Source: Nitrospirota bacterium (GTDB taxonomy: Bacteria > Nitrospirota > Thermodesulfovibrionia > Thermodesulfovibrionales > UBA6898). Taken from it: a stretch of 63,859 nucleotides of DNA. The translations under genes were made by a program, and so were the position numbers. The number at the start of each line of letters is the position of its first letter. Position 1 is the stretch's first letter. Where the stretch lies: assembly GCA_016215155.1 (NCBI GenBank), contig JACRLQ010000019.1, positions 1 to 63,859 of the forward strand. The letters are read 5' to 3'. Of this stretch, positions 17,069 through 25,188 are shown piece after piece. The notes beneath the pieces were generated by a model. That model ran no database searches. It was not told the origin of the DNA and worked only from the letters and a program-made list of their open reading frames with translations.

Positions 17069-17686
17069 TCATGCATATTTGAGGACAATAGCTTCAAGAA
17101 CATTGGCGACGTCCTCGCACTTGTCTGAGGCGTCTTCGAGATGCTCGTATATCTCTTTCCATTTTATGATGAGGACCGGGTCCTTGATCTCATCGAAGAG
17201 CTTACCGAGCGCGTCCCTGAAGTCCCTGTCGACGACGTTTTCGAGCCGGTTGATCTCTATGCAGTACTCCTGAACGTGGCTGTAATTTTTCTCCTTCAGC
17301 TTCTGTATGGCCTTATGCATGGCCTCGCAGGTGGCATGGAGGTCCTTCGACATCGAGACGGCCTCCTTCGTGGATGCCGTTAACCGGAACAGCGAGAGCC
17401 TGTCGACGGCCCCCCAGATAAGATCGAGCACATCGTCGAGGCTCGAGGCAAGGGCGTGCAGGTCTTCGCGGTCGATGGGGGTGATGAAAGTCTTGTTGAG
17501 CTTCTTCATGATCTCATGGGTCAGAATGTCGCCCTCCTGCTCGACCTCATAGATCTCTTTTGCGCGCTGTTCGATGTTGTTAAAATTTTCCATGAGGTCA
17601 ACAAGGAGCGCGGCCGCCTTTGTTATATTGAGCGAGGCCCGGTCGAATATCTCGAAAAAATCAACTTCTTTGGGAAAGAGTTTCAT
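17069..17686 (-). CDS. DUF47 / PhoU-like regulatory partner of the Pit transporter
   Basis: 205 residues, almost wholly helical, with the family pattern beginning FPKEVDFFEIFDRASLNI and acidic helix pairs EQEGDILTHEIMKKLN and DREDLHALASSLDDVLD. Members bind metal ions through these acidic motifs and are nearly always encoded with PiT transporters. Cytoplasmic; it probably modulates phosphate uptake by the downstream gene, with which it forms a two-gene operon. Confidence 0.93.
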   Translation of the reverse strand: MKLFPKEVDFFEIFDRASLNITKAAALLVDLMENFNNIEQRAKEIYEVEQEGDILTHEIMKKLNKTFITPIDREDLHALASSLDDVLDLIWGAVDRLSLFRLTASTKEAVSMSKDLHATCEAMHKAIQKLKEKNYSHVQEYCIEINRLENVVDRDFRDALGKLFDEIKDPVLIIKWKEIYEHLEDASDKCEDVANVLEAIVLKYA

Positions 17687-17816
17687 AGCTATTTACCTCA
17701 AATAGGATAAAAAATTTTTGCCGGCATGTCAAACAAAGGACCGCCGCTGCCCCTGAGAACTTACCTGTAGATTATGATATACTCCCTCATGCCAATAGTC
17801 AACGCAGAACTGAAAT

Positions 17817-18605
17817 ATGACGACCTTCCGCAGGGCATATAAACTAGTCCTGCTGGTCTGTCTGGACATCTTTTTCCTCTTTGTCGGGCTGCTGATCAGC
17901 CTTACCCCCTTTTTAGAGAAGGGAACAAAGACCAGGGTGGCTGTCCGGGGCATGATGCTCTGGGCGAAGGCGACGTGTCTTGTCCTGGGCCTGAGGGTCC
18001 GGACTTCCGGGGCGCCGCGGCATGACCCGGGCGCGTTCATCGCCTGTAACCACGCAAGCTACACCGACATCCCGGTGATCGGCAGCATCATACCCTCGGT
18101 GTTCGTATCGAAGCATGAGGTCGGCTCGTGGTTTCTTTTCGGAAAGCTGGCGCGGCTCGGCGGCACCGTGTTTGTGCGGCGGGAATCAAAGACCTCCACC
18201 ATGGAGGCGGTGAAAGAGGCGGGGGAGAGGCTCCGGGATAAAATAAACATCGTCCTTTTCCCGGAGGGCACGACCGATGACGGCAGGCATGTGAAGGAAT
18301 TCAGGAGTTCTTTTTTCCGGATACCCGTCGATACAGGCGCCCCGATAATCCCCGTCAGTATATTCTACAGTTCCGTGGACGGAAAACAGACCGGAGATTA
18401 TCCTGAAAACGAGATGGCCTGGCACGGAGACCAGGCGCTCCGGGAGCATCTGTGGAACCTGCTGTCAAAAAAGAGGGTCGAGGTGAAGGTCCATTTCAAT
18501 CCCCTTATATCCGTGAGGCCGGGAGATGACAGGAAGGAACTCGCGGCCCTGGCCTGCCGGAGCGTAAGAGAGGGTCTCAGCCTGCTTGAAGGACCTGCTC
18601 CGTGA
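17817..18605 (+). CDS. 1-acyl-sn-glycerol-3-phosphate acyltransferase family (PlsC-like)
   Basis: 262 residues with a membrane segment at about 14-36. The acyltransferase motifs are complete: NHASYTD (His and Asp of HX4D), FVRRES, FPEGTT and a PIIPVSI motif. It would acylate lysophosphatidate in phospholipid synthesis. Only the family is secure, since several acyl acceptors are used by relatives. It stands alone and is divergent from the phosphate transport operon. No clear Shine-Dalgarno precedes ATG 17817. Confidence 0.9.
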   Translation: MTTFRRAYKLVLLVCLDIFFLFVGLLISLTPFLEKGTKTRVAVRGMMLWAKATCLVLGLRVRTSGAPRHDPGAFIACNHASYTDIPVIGSIIPSVFVSKHEVGSWFLFGKLARLGGTVFVRRESKTSTMEAVKEAGERLRDKINIVLFPEGTTDDGRHVKEFRSSFFRIPVDTGAPIIPVSIFYSSVDGKQTGDYPENEMAWHGDQALREHLWNLLSKKRVEVKVHFNPLISVRPGDDRKELAALACRSVREGLSLLEGPAP

Positions 18606-18721
18606 CGCAGGCCGGCCCTCAAATTATGGTTTGCTTTATTTTGGTCCGTCTTTTATACTTTTAACTGGTGTTCGCTAGCGGCTTCAATTGGCGGAGAATT
18701 GACATAATGAGTGGGGGATTA

Positions 18722-21598
18722 ATGAAAAAAAGAAATTTCAGTTTGATCATACTTGAGGTGTGCCTTTCTCTGTTCTTTATTTCCTTAACTGCTTCCGCAG
18801 TAATTGCATCGTATGAACTCACCGTGAACTCTCTGAACCCCGCAAGCGGAGTGGCGGTTACCGTCACCCCCAATGACAACAGCGGCCAGGGTAATGGGAC
18901 AACCTCCTTTACAAGGACGTACGATGATACCGCTGAGGTGACGCTGACGGCCCCCGCAATGGTAGGATGGAATAACTTCATCAATTGGACCGGGTGTGAT
19001 AGTACCTCCGGCGCCGGCAATACCGACTGCACCGTCTCGATGACGGCGGCCAGGGCAGTGACCGCGAATTATCAGGACGTATGTCATTTCAGCATTTTGC
19101 CTGCTGACCGGTACTTTGGTTCGAATGCGGGAACCGGCAGTATAAGGGTGACGGAACAGTTGTCGCCCTGCAGTGAAGTGTCGTTGACCGTATTGGTGAC
19201 CAATGCCCTGACCGGAGCCGCGATTCCAAATGCAGCGGTCACTTCAGGCGCGCAAAGCGGCTTTACCGACGGCACAGGAGCTTTCAAATTACTGGTGCCT
19301 CTTGATTTGACCGGCAACGCGATCGTAAGTGCAAGCGCGGTCAATTACGGTCCGGTGACGACGACAACGTCTCTTACCTGCGGCACGGAAAACAGTGTGA
19401 GTGTGTCATTAATGCCTATCAACAACGTCGGAACGCTGAGGGGAGATATCCGTATGGTGCTCACCTGGGGTTTAAACCCCGGCGATCTGGACTCGCATCT
19501 GACAGGACCATCTGTCGGCGGAGGCAGCAGATTTCATGTGTACTACGTTGATAAGAACAATTGCGGTTCGGCCGCATGTAACGCCGGCATACCTGCCTGG
19601 CTGGATGTGGACGACGTGACGAGCTATGGGCCCGAGACGGTCACGATCATGAAGTCAAACGGGTTATTCACCCCGGGGCTTTACAGATATTCCATACATC
19701 ATTTTGCAGGCAGCAGCGACATAGCAAACAGCGGCGCTGTGGTGAATTTGTATGAAGGGGCGACCCTGATAAGGACGTTTTATCCGCCGTATCCTGCAGC
19801 TGGCCAGACATTGAGTGACGATTGGGTATGGACGGTCCTTGAGCTGGAAGTCGATACCGATGGGACCAGCTATGAGCTCAATGACATTGGAACGTATTTC
19901 GGACCCGTGACCGCCGGCAGTGTCTCACGTCCGGGTCAGAACCCATCCTCAGAAGAGAGGGACCTGTTCAGGGACCTCCCTCCCAAGCAGGAAGAACCCG
20001 GCGGAACGGCACTTTCAGTTGCCCCGGTGGAGGGCGGACGTTCCGCCGGCGCGGTGACGCCTCTGACCGTGGGGAGCTGTCCATGGACGGCGGTGAGCAA
20101 TGACGCATGGATAAGCATTACCTCAGGCGACAGCGGAACAGGCAATGGCATGGTTGGGTATTCGGCTTCTGCGAATACAGGGACAAGTCTGAGGACCGGA
20201 ACGATAACCGTGGGAGGGCAGACATTTACAGTAATACAGTCTGGCGCACCGATAAGGACGCTGAGCGTGAACTCTTCAAACCCTGCAAGCGGCGTCGCGG
20301 TCACGATAACTCCGGATGACAACAACGGCCAGGGCAACGGGACAACCTCCTTTACAAGAATGTATGTCAATAATACCGAAGTGACGCTGACGGCCGCTGA
20401 TGAGGCTGATGGCAACATCTTCTCCACCTGGACCGGCTGTAACAGCACCTCAGGCGCGGGGGGGATCATTTGTTCAGTGAAGATGTCGGCATCAAGAACG
20501 GTGAAAGCGGTCTACGTAAAGCCCACCTTTGTGTTAACAGTGAACTCTACAAACCCTGCAGGCGGAGTATCGATTTCCGTCGATCCAAATGACAACAGCA
20601 GCCACGTCAGTGGCACGACCTCATTCACGAGGAGATACAACTTTGATACCGTGGTGACACTGACAGCGCCCGCAACCGCGGCAGGCAACAGCGTCAATTT
20701 CGGCAGTTGGACCGGCTGCGACAGCACCTCAGGCGCAGGGGGAAGCATCTGTGCCGTAAAGATGACCGAAACAAAGACGGTGACGGCCCATTATCTGATG
20801 CCAACCTATACATTGACCGTGCAGTCCGCAACCCCCTCAAGCGGAGTGGAGATCACGGTAACCCCCAATGACAACAGCGGCCAGGGGAATGGGACAAGCT
20901 CCTTTACAAGGACATTCAATAAAGATACCGTGGTGACTTTGACGGCGCCTGAAACGTCAGGGGACAGCGGCTTCAGCAGCTGGACCGGATGCGACAGCAC
21001 TTCGGGTGCAGGCGGTGTTACGTGCTCAGTAAACATGTGGGGCGCAAAGACGGTAACGGCAAACTATCTGGCGTATACCCTTACGGTGCAAAAAGATGGA
21101 ACGGGGGCCTCTCTGGGCACCGTAGTGGCTGATAGCGGGGTGCTTGGCTGGACTGGCGTTAATGGAAGCGCGGTATATCCTGTCAATACTCCGGTACAAT
21201 TAACAGCATCAATCAATGATGCCAATTATATGTTCAGCGGGTGGTCAGGCAATTGTGGCGGCAACGGGACGGTGTGCAATCTCATAATGAACGGCAGTAA
21301 GGCGGTTACCGCGACATTCGACCATGTCCCGGTTTCCTGCATAAATGGAAATATACTGGTTGGCAGTTCTTTTCACACGACCATTGAATCCTCACTTTCT
21401 TCCATAGTGAACGGGGCGTTGATAAAACTTGCCAAAAACAGTTTTGTGGAAAATGTCGCATTTGAAACGCCAGGCCTGCTTACGCTGAAGGGTGGCTTGA
21501 ATTGTGATTTTGCGACCATAATCGGTCTTTCAACAGTCGTGGGCAGCATCACAATAAGTGTTGGAGAGATAACAATCGATGGGATAATTATCAGATAA
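18722..21598 (+). CDS. Large exported repeat protein: B-repeats, DUF2135-like and BACON domains, shared C-terminal module
   Basis: 958 residues from ATG 18722, which follows GGGGG and starts a signal peptide (MKKRNFSLIILEVCLSLFF...). Domain order: one divergent InlB B-repeat-like unit (about 30-120), a transthyretin-like carboxypeptidase-regulatory stretch (about 150-235), a DUF2135/YfaP-like domain (WGLNPGDLDSHLTGP, about 245-395), a BACON-like domain (about 425-520), three more close B-repeats plus one divergent copy (about 520-860), and a C-terminal module ending TIDGIIIR. Close repeats share NDNSGQGNGTTSFTR and WTGCDSTSGAG, also at DNA level. Probably a surface or secreted adhesin-like protein; no catalytic motif is seen. 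Confidence 0.85.
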   Translation: MKKRNFSLIILEVCLSLFFISLTASAVIASYELTVNSLNPASGVAVTVTPNDNSGQGNGTTSFTRTYDDTAEVTLTAPAMVGWNNFINWTGCDSTSGAGNTDCTVSMTAARAVTANYQDVCHFSILPADRYFGSNAGTGSIRVTEQLSPCSEVSLTVLVTNALTGAAIPNAAVTSGAQSGFTDGTGAFKLLVPLDLTGNAIVSASAVNYGPVTTTTSLTCGTENSVSVSLMPINNVGTLRGDIRMVLTWGLNPGDLDSHLTGPSVGGGSRFHVYYVDKNNCGSAACNAGIPAWLDVDDVTSYGPETVTIMKSNGLFTPGLYRYSIHHFAGSSDIANSGAVVNLYEGATLIRTFYPPYPAAGQTLSDDWVWTVLELEVDTDGTSYELNDIGTYFGPVTAGSVSRPGQNPSSEERDLFRDLPPKQEEPGGTALSVAPVEGGRSAGAVTPLTVGSCPWTAVSNDAWISITSGDSGTGNGMVGYSASANTGTSLRTGTITVGGQTFTVIQSGAPIRTLSVNSSNPASGVAVTITPDDNNGQGNGTTSFTRMYVNNTEVTLTAADEADGNIFSTWTGCNSTSGAGGIICSVKMSASRTVKAVYVKPTFVLTVNSTNPAGGVSISVDPNDNSSHVSGTTSFTRRYNFDTVVTLTAPATAAGNSVNFGSWTGCDSTSGAGGSICAVKMTETKTVTAHYLMPTYTLTVQSATPSSGVEITVTPNDNSGQGNGTSSFTRTFNKDTVVTLTAPETSGDSGFSSWTGCDSTSGAGGVTCSVNMWGAKTVTANYLAYTLTVQKDGTGASLGTVVADSGVLGWTGVNGSAVYPVNTPVQLTASINDANYMFSGWSGNCGGNGTVCNLIMNGSKAVTATFDHVPVSCINGNILVGSSFHTTIESSLSSIVNGALIKLAKNSFVENVAFETPGLLTLKGGLNCDFATIIGLSTVVGSITISVGEITIDGIIIR

Positions 21599-21640
21599 AG
21601 GAGCTTGCCGTTTTATCCTGCCGGAGCGTAACGGAGGGCC

Positions 21641-22729
21641 TCAGACTCCTCGAAAAGAAAGCGCCTTCCTGATGTCTTCAGGCTTAATGCCCTTCTCGAT
21701 CCTTACCGCGCCGATTTTTTCGGGCAGTATAAACTTCAGGGTCCCTGACACGGTCTTTTTATCGAGCTCCATGGCAGGTATGAGGTCCGTGGCCTCGATG
21801 CCGGGGGGCAGCTCTGACGGCAGACCATAGGCCATGATAAGGGCCCTTATCCTCGACACCTCCCGCTCCTGTAAAAGACCGAGGACGTTCGCCAGTCTCG
21901 CGGCATAATACATGCCGATGGCCACCGCTTCTCCGTGAAGATATTTCTTATAGCCCGTGACGGTCTCTATCGCATGCCCTATGGTATGCCCGAAATTTAA
22001 TATCGCCCTGAGACCGGCCTCTCTTTCGTCCCTGGAGACCACCTCCGCCTTGATCTCACAGGAACGCCTGATCACCTCTGTTAATGCTTCGCCGTCGAGG
22101 CCCAAAACAGCGTCTTTTCCGTCTTCGAGAAACTCAAAAAACCCCTCGTCCCAGATCACGCCGTATTTTATTACCTCCGCAAGGCCCGACAAGAACTCTC
22201 TTTTGGGAAGTGTGGCCAGGGTATCGATGTCGATCAGGACAAGCCTCGGCTGCCAAAAGGCGCCTATCATATTCTTCCCGAGGGGATGGTTCACGCCTGT
22301 CTTTCCGCCGACTGAACTGTCCACCTGGCCGAGAAGCGTAGTGGGGACCTGTATAAAATCTATACCCCTCATGTACGTCGATGCCGCAAACCCGGTGATG
22401 TCGCCGATGACCCCGCCGCCAAGGGCCACAAGGGCGGACCTCCTGTCGAGCTTCGCCCTGAGCATCGCCTCGTAAATCTTCTCCATCGAAGCGAGGCTCT
22501 TATATTCCTCGCCGTCGGGAATGATGATCTCCTCGACCTCAAACCCGGACTTTATTAAAGACCCCGCGGCCGTGGCCCCGTAGAGTTTAAATACGGTAGG
22601 GTTGCTGACCAGACCTATTTTCCCGCTGAACTCAAATTTTTCAGCGGCGCCTCCAAGTTCCGGAAGCAGATTTCTGCCTATAAGAATGCTGTAACTTCTG
22701 TCTCCAAGGTCAACCCTTAGCTTCTGCAT
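21641..22729 (-). CDS. aroB: 3-dehydroquinate synthase
   Basis: 362 residues. It converts DAHP to 3-dehydroquinate in the shikimate pathway, with NAD and a divalent metal. Clear signatures are IPDGEEYKSL, the NAD site LGGGVIGDITGFAASTYMRG, VDSSVGGKTGVNHPLGKN, and the metal ligands Glu in EVIKYG and His in GHTIGHAIE and HGEAVAIGM. Its start overlaps aroK by 20 bases, so it is the last gene of aroC-aroK-aroB. It converges with the 18722 repeat-protein gene. Confidence 0.97.
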   Translation of the reverse strand: MQKLRVDLGDRSYSILIGRNLLPELGGAAEKFEFSGKIGLVSNPTVFKLYGATAAGSLIKSGFEVEEIIIPDGEEYKSLASMEKIYEAMLRAKLDRRSALVALGGGVIGDITGFAASTYMRGIDFIQVPTTLLGQVDSSVGGKTGVNHPLGKNMIGAFWQPRLVLIDIDTLATLPKREFLSGLAEVIKYGVIWDEGFFEFLEDGKDAVLGLDGEALTEVIRRSCEIKAEVVSRDEREAGLRAILNFGHTIGHAIETVTGYKKYLHGEAVAIGMYYAARLANVLGLLQEREVSRIRALIMAYGLPSELPPGIEATDLIPAMELDKKTVSGTLKFILPEKIGAVRIEKGIKPEDIRKALSFRGV

Positions 22730-23225
22730 TATATATCTCCGCTATCTCCTCAGCGACCTGAAGAGGGTTTTTATTTTCGGTGTCGATCATTATACCCGCC
22801 GCCTCATAAAAAGGCCTCCTGTACCCAAGGAGGTCCATAATTTTTTTTAACGGGTCGTCCGTCTGAAGCAGAGGCCGCTCGTCATTTTCCGCCGTCCTTC
22901 TGAAAATGGTCTCGGGCCGCGCGTAAAGACAGAAGATAACGCTGTGCCGCCGCAGGGCCTCGATATTTTCCGGTCTCAGGACCGCGCCGCCGCCGGTCGA
23001 AATTATGACATGGCGTTCGCCCGCCGCCTTTCGTATCATGCCGGATTCGATCTCGCGGAACCTCTCTTCCCCCTGGTCCCGGAACAGGTCGGCGATCTTA
23101 AGGCCCTCGGAATGCTCTATCTCCGTGTCTATGTCGATCAGCCTCATCGAGAGCATCCGCGCGAGCTCCCTGCCGACCGCCGTCTTGCCTGTGCCCATAA
23201 ACCCGGTAAGGACGATATTTTTCAT
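22710..23225 (-). CDS. aroK: Shikimate kinase
   Basis: 171 residues, the standard length. Walker A is GFMGTGKTAVG at residues 8-18, followed by the shikimate-binding DTEIE, GEERFREIE, STGGGAVL and the lid region ERPLLQTDDPL. It phosphorylates shikimate at the 3-OH. It lies nine bases after aroC and overlaps aroB. Confidence 0.96.
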   Translation of the reverse strand: MKNIVLTGFMGTGKTAVGRELARMLSMRLIDIDTEIEHSEGLKIADLFRDQGEERFREIESGMIRKAAGERHVIISTGGGAVLRPENIEALRRHSVIFCLYARPETIFRRTAENDERPLLQTDDPLKKIMDLLGYRRPFYEAAGIMIDTENKNPLQVAEEIAEIYNAEAKG

Positions 23226-23234
23226 ATGCGGATA

Positions 23235-24464
23235 TTAATAATCCCTCAGGTATTTGACGTATGAACTGTAATTCCTGCCGGTTTCTTTCATGCTGTCGCC
23301 GCCGAATTTTTCGAGGAAGGCATCGGCCGCGACAAGGGCGGACATGGCCTCGGCCACCACGGCCGCCGCCGGCACGGCACAGGTGTCGGAACGTTCATAT
23401 GCGGCCTCAAACGGCCTTTTTGTCTTTAAGTCGACCGACATCAGCGGCCGCCTGAGCGTGGGGATAGGCTTCATGACCGCCCTTATTATCAAAGGCATGC
23501 CGTTGGACATGCCGCCCTCGATGCCTCCGGCGTTGTTGGTCTTACGATAAAACCCGGTCTTATCGCTGTCTTTTATCATCTTCCGGCTTCCGGCTTCCGG
23601 CTTCCGGCTTCTTCTGTAGTGTATCTCGTCCATGACCTCGGAGCCGGGTCTTTCGCCTATCTCAAAGCCAAGCCCTATCTCAACGCCTTTTATCGCCTGG
23701 ATGCTCATCACGGCCTGCGCAAGCCTGCCGTCAAGCTTCCTGTCCCACTGGACATGGCTTCCAAGGCCGACTGGAAGACCTGTAATAAAGACCTCGAACA
23801 CCCCGCCTAAGGAATCGCCTTCCTTTATCGCCTTATCTATCGCCGCTACCATCTTCCCGGAGGCCGGGGCGTCCGGACATCTGACAGGGGATTTTTCCGC
23901 CGCGGCAAATAGTTTTATCAGCTGCTCCGGCGACAATTTCCCGCTCCCGGCGCCCGACTTCTGCTTGCCTATCTGTACCACATAACTTCCAATGCCTATG
24001 CCGAATTCCGCGAGGAACTTCCTGGCCACCGCCCCCAGCGCGACCCTCATCGCGGTCTCGCGGGCGCTGGAACGCTCCAGGATGTTCCTGGCGTCTTTGT
24101 GATCATACTTGAGGACGCCGGAGAGATCGGCATGACCCGGCCTCGGCCGTGTGACGGCGCTGATCGAGCCCTCGTGTAAGGCGTCGGAGGACATGCCCTG
24201 TGCCCAGTTTTTCCAGTCCCTGTTTTCTATCAGGAGGCTGACGGGAGACCCAAGGGTCTTCCCCCATCGCACACCCGAGAGGATCCGCGCGTGGTCGGAC
24301 TCTATCTTCATCCGGCCGCCTCTTCCATGGCCGCCCTGCCGCCGCCTCAGTTCTTTGTCGATGTCGGCCTCGGACACGGCAAGGCCTGCCGGCAGCCCGT
24401 CTATTATTCCGGTCAGTGCCGGGCCATGCGATTCGCCTGCTGTCAGAAATTTGATGTGTCCCAT
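23235..24464 (-). CDS. aroC: Chorismate synthase, with a repeat-encoded insertion
   Basis: 409 residues from ATG 24464 (AAGGGA upstream; the frame extends further but without family sequence). It uses reduced FMN to make chorismate from EPSP. Signatures include FLTAGESHGPALTG, RRQGGHGRGGRM, the ERSSARETAMRVALG helix and NNAGGIEGGMSNG. An insertion, RKPEAGSRKM, just before KDSDKTGFYRK is encoded by four tandem copies of a 7-bp unit, so copy-number change other than by three would shift the frame. It follows the DUF4124 gene by 16 bp and precedes aroK. Confidence 0.95.
   Translation of the reverse strand: MGHIKFLTAGESHGPALTGIIDGLPAGLAVSEADIDKELRRRQGGHGRGGRMKIESDHARILSGVRWGKTLGSPVSLLIENRDWKNWAQGMSSDALHEGSISAVTRPRPGHADLSGVLKYDHKDARNILERSSARETAMRVALGAVARKFLAEFGIGIGSYVVQIGKQKSGAGSGKLSPEQLIKLFAAAEKSPVRCPDAPASGKMVAAIDKAIKEGDSLGGVFEVFITGLPVGLGSHVQWDRKLDGRLAQAVMSIQAIKGVEIGLGFEIGERPGSEVMDEIHYRRSRKPEAGSRKMIKDSDKTGFYRKTNNAGGIEGGMSNGMPLIIRAVMKPIPTLRRPLMSVDLKTKRPFEAAYERSDTCAVPAAAVVAEAMSALVAADAFLEKFGGDSMKETGRNYSSYVKYLRDY
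23580..23610. repeat. 7-bp tandem repeat (CTTCCGG x4 plus 3 bp) inside aroC
   Basis: Four perfect copies of CTTCCGG (minus strand CCGGAAG) and a partial fifth. The unit is not a multiple of three and runs through all frames, encoding KPEAGSRK. Confidence 0.95.
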
Positions 24465-24480
24465 TTTGGTCCCTTCTGTT

Positions 24481-25023
24481 TTATTTTTTTCCCGCTTTGC
24501 TTTGAAAAGTGTCCGTCTTGAGGATATATGAATCAAACAATTCAGACACCTCCCGTGAGTATACATAAAAGACGCCGAGCACGAAGCAAAGGGCCAATGC
24601 CATTTTTATGACCGCGCCCGTCAGGCCGCTCAACCGGGATTTATTGATCGCATGTATGAGCGCGATCAGGCCTATAAAGGCGGCCGCCACACCGGCATGC
24701 CTTAAGTATTCCGTTTCCCTGAAATCCTCGACGGCCTTACGGACTTTGCTTCCTGCCTCCGGGACTTTTGACGGGACCTTCGAAGACTCCTTCTTTTCGG
24801 CCGTGACGGACCGGGAGACTTCATCCTTCTCCCTGCCCGGCTCCACCTTCACCGCGTTTTTTCTATACCTCTCCGGGACCGCCTGGAGGCTGTCGGTATA
24901 GGACTCGACCCCGTTTTTGTCGGTATATTTATACATCTCCGCCGACGCGTGACGAGGTACAGGCATCAAGCAGTAAAGAAAACAGATGAAAATAATGATT
25001 TTTTTATAGTTCATCGGAATCAT
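24481..25023 (-). CDS. DUF4124-domain exported/membrane protein
   Basis: 180 residues. A signal peptide (MIPMNYKKIIIFICFLYCLM..., cleavage near ASA) leads to a DUF4124 domain starting EMYKYTDKNGVESYTDSLQ, a short beta-meander found in many exported proteins of unknown role. Next is a charged Lys/Glu-rich linker, then two membrane segments (about 110-130 and 135-155). ATG 25023 has AGGGGG before it; a second ATG is three codons later. It is upstream of aroC on the same strand, but no functional link is evident. Confidence 0.8.
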   Translation of the reverse strand: MIPMNYKKIIIFICFLYCLMPVPRHASAEMYKYTDKNGVESYTDSLQAVPERYRKNAVKVEPGREKDEVSRSVTAEKKESSKVPSKVPEAGSKVRKAVEDFRETEYLRHAGVAAAFIGLIALIHAINKSRLSGLTGAVIKMALALCFVLGVFYVYSREVSELFDSYILKTDTFQSKAGKK

Positions 25024-25158
25024 AACGCCCCCTCGCCCCCTCTTATCTTAAGAGGGGGGAAGAGATTACCGGCATATCTTAATTAATCCTTCGCCCCTCA
25101 TCACTCCGCCGTCGTTAACACCCCCTCTTAGTGTAAGAGGGGGTTGGGGGGCGTTATT
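25023..25158. repeat. Two C/G-rich intergenic repeat elements
   Basis: AACGCCCCCTCGCCCCCTCTTA followed within a few bases by its complement-like AAGAGGGGG (25024-25056), and a second copy at 25117-25158 ending GGGGGGCGTTATT. The same pattern, a CCCCTCTTA/TAAGAGGGG palindrome flanked by AACGCCCC or GGGGCGTTA, recurs at 38739-38810 and 44928-44975. This fills the 25024-25188 gap. Confidence 0.75.
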
Positions 25159-25188
25159 TCTATCCAATAACTTCTTAACTGCCTTGAT

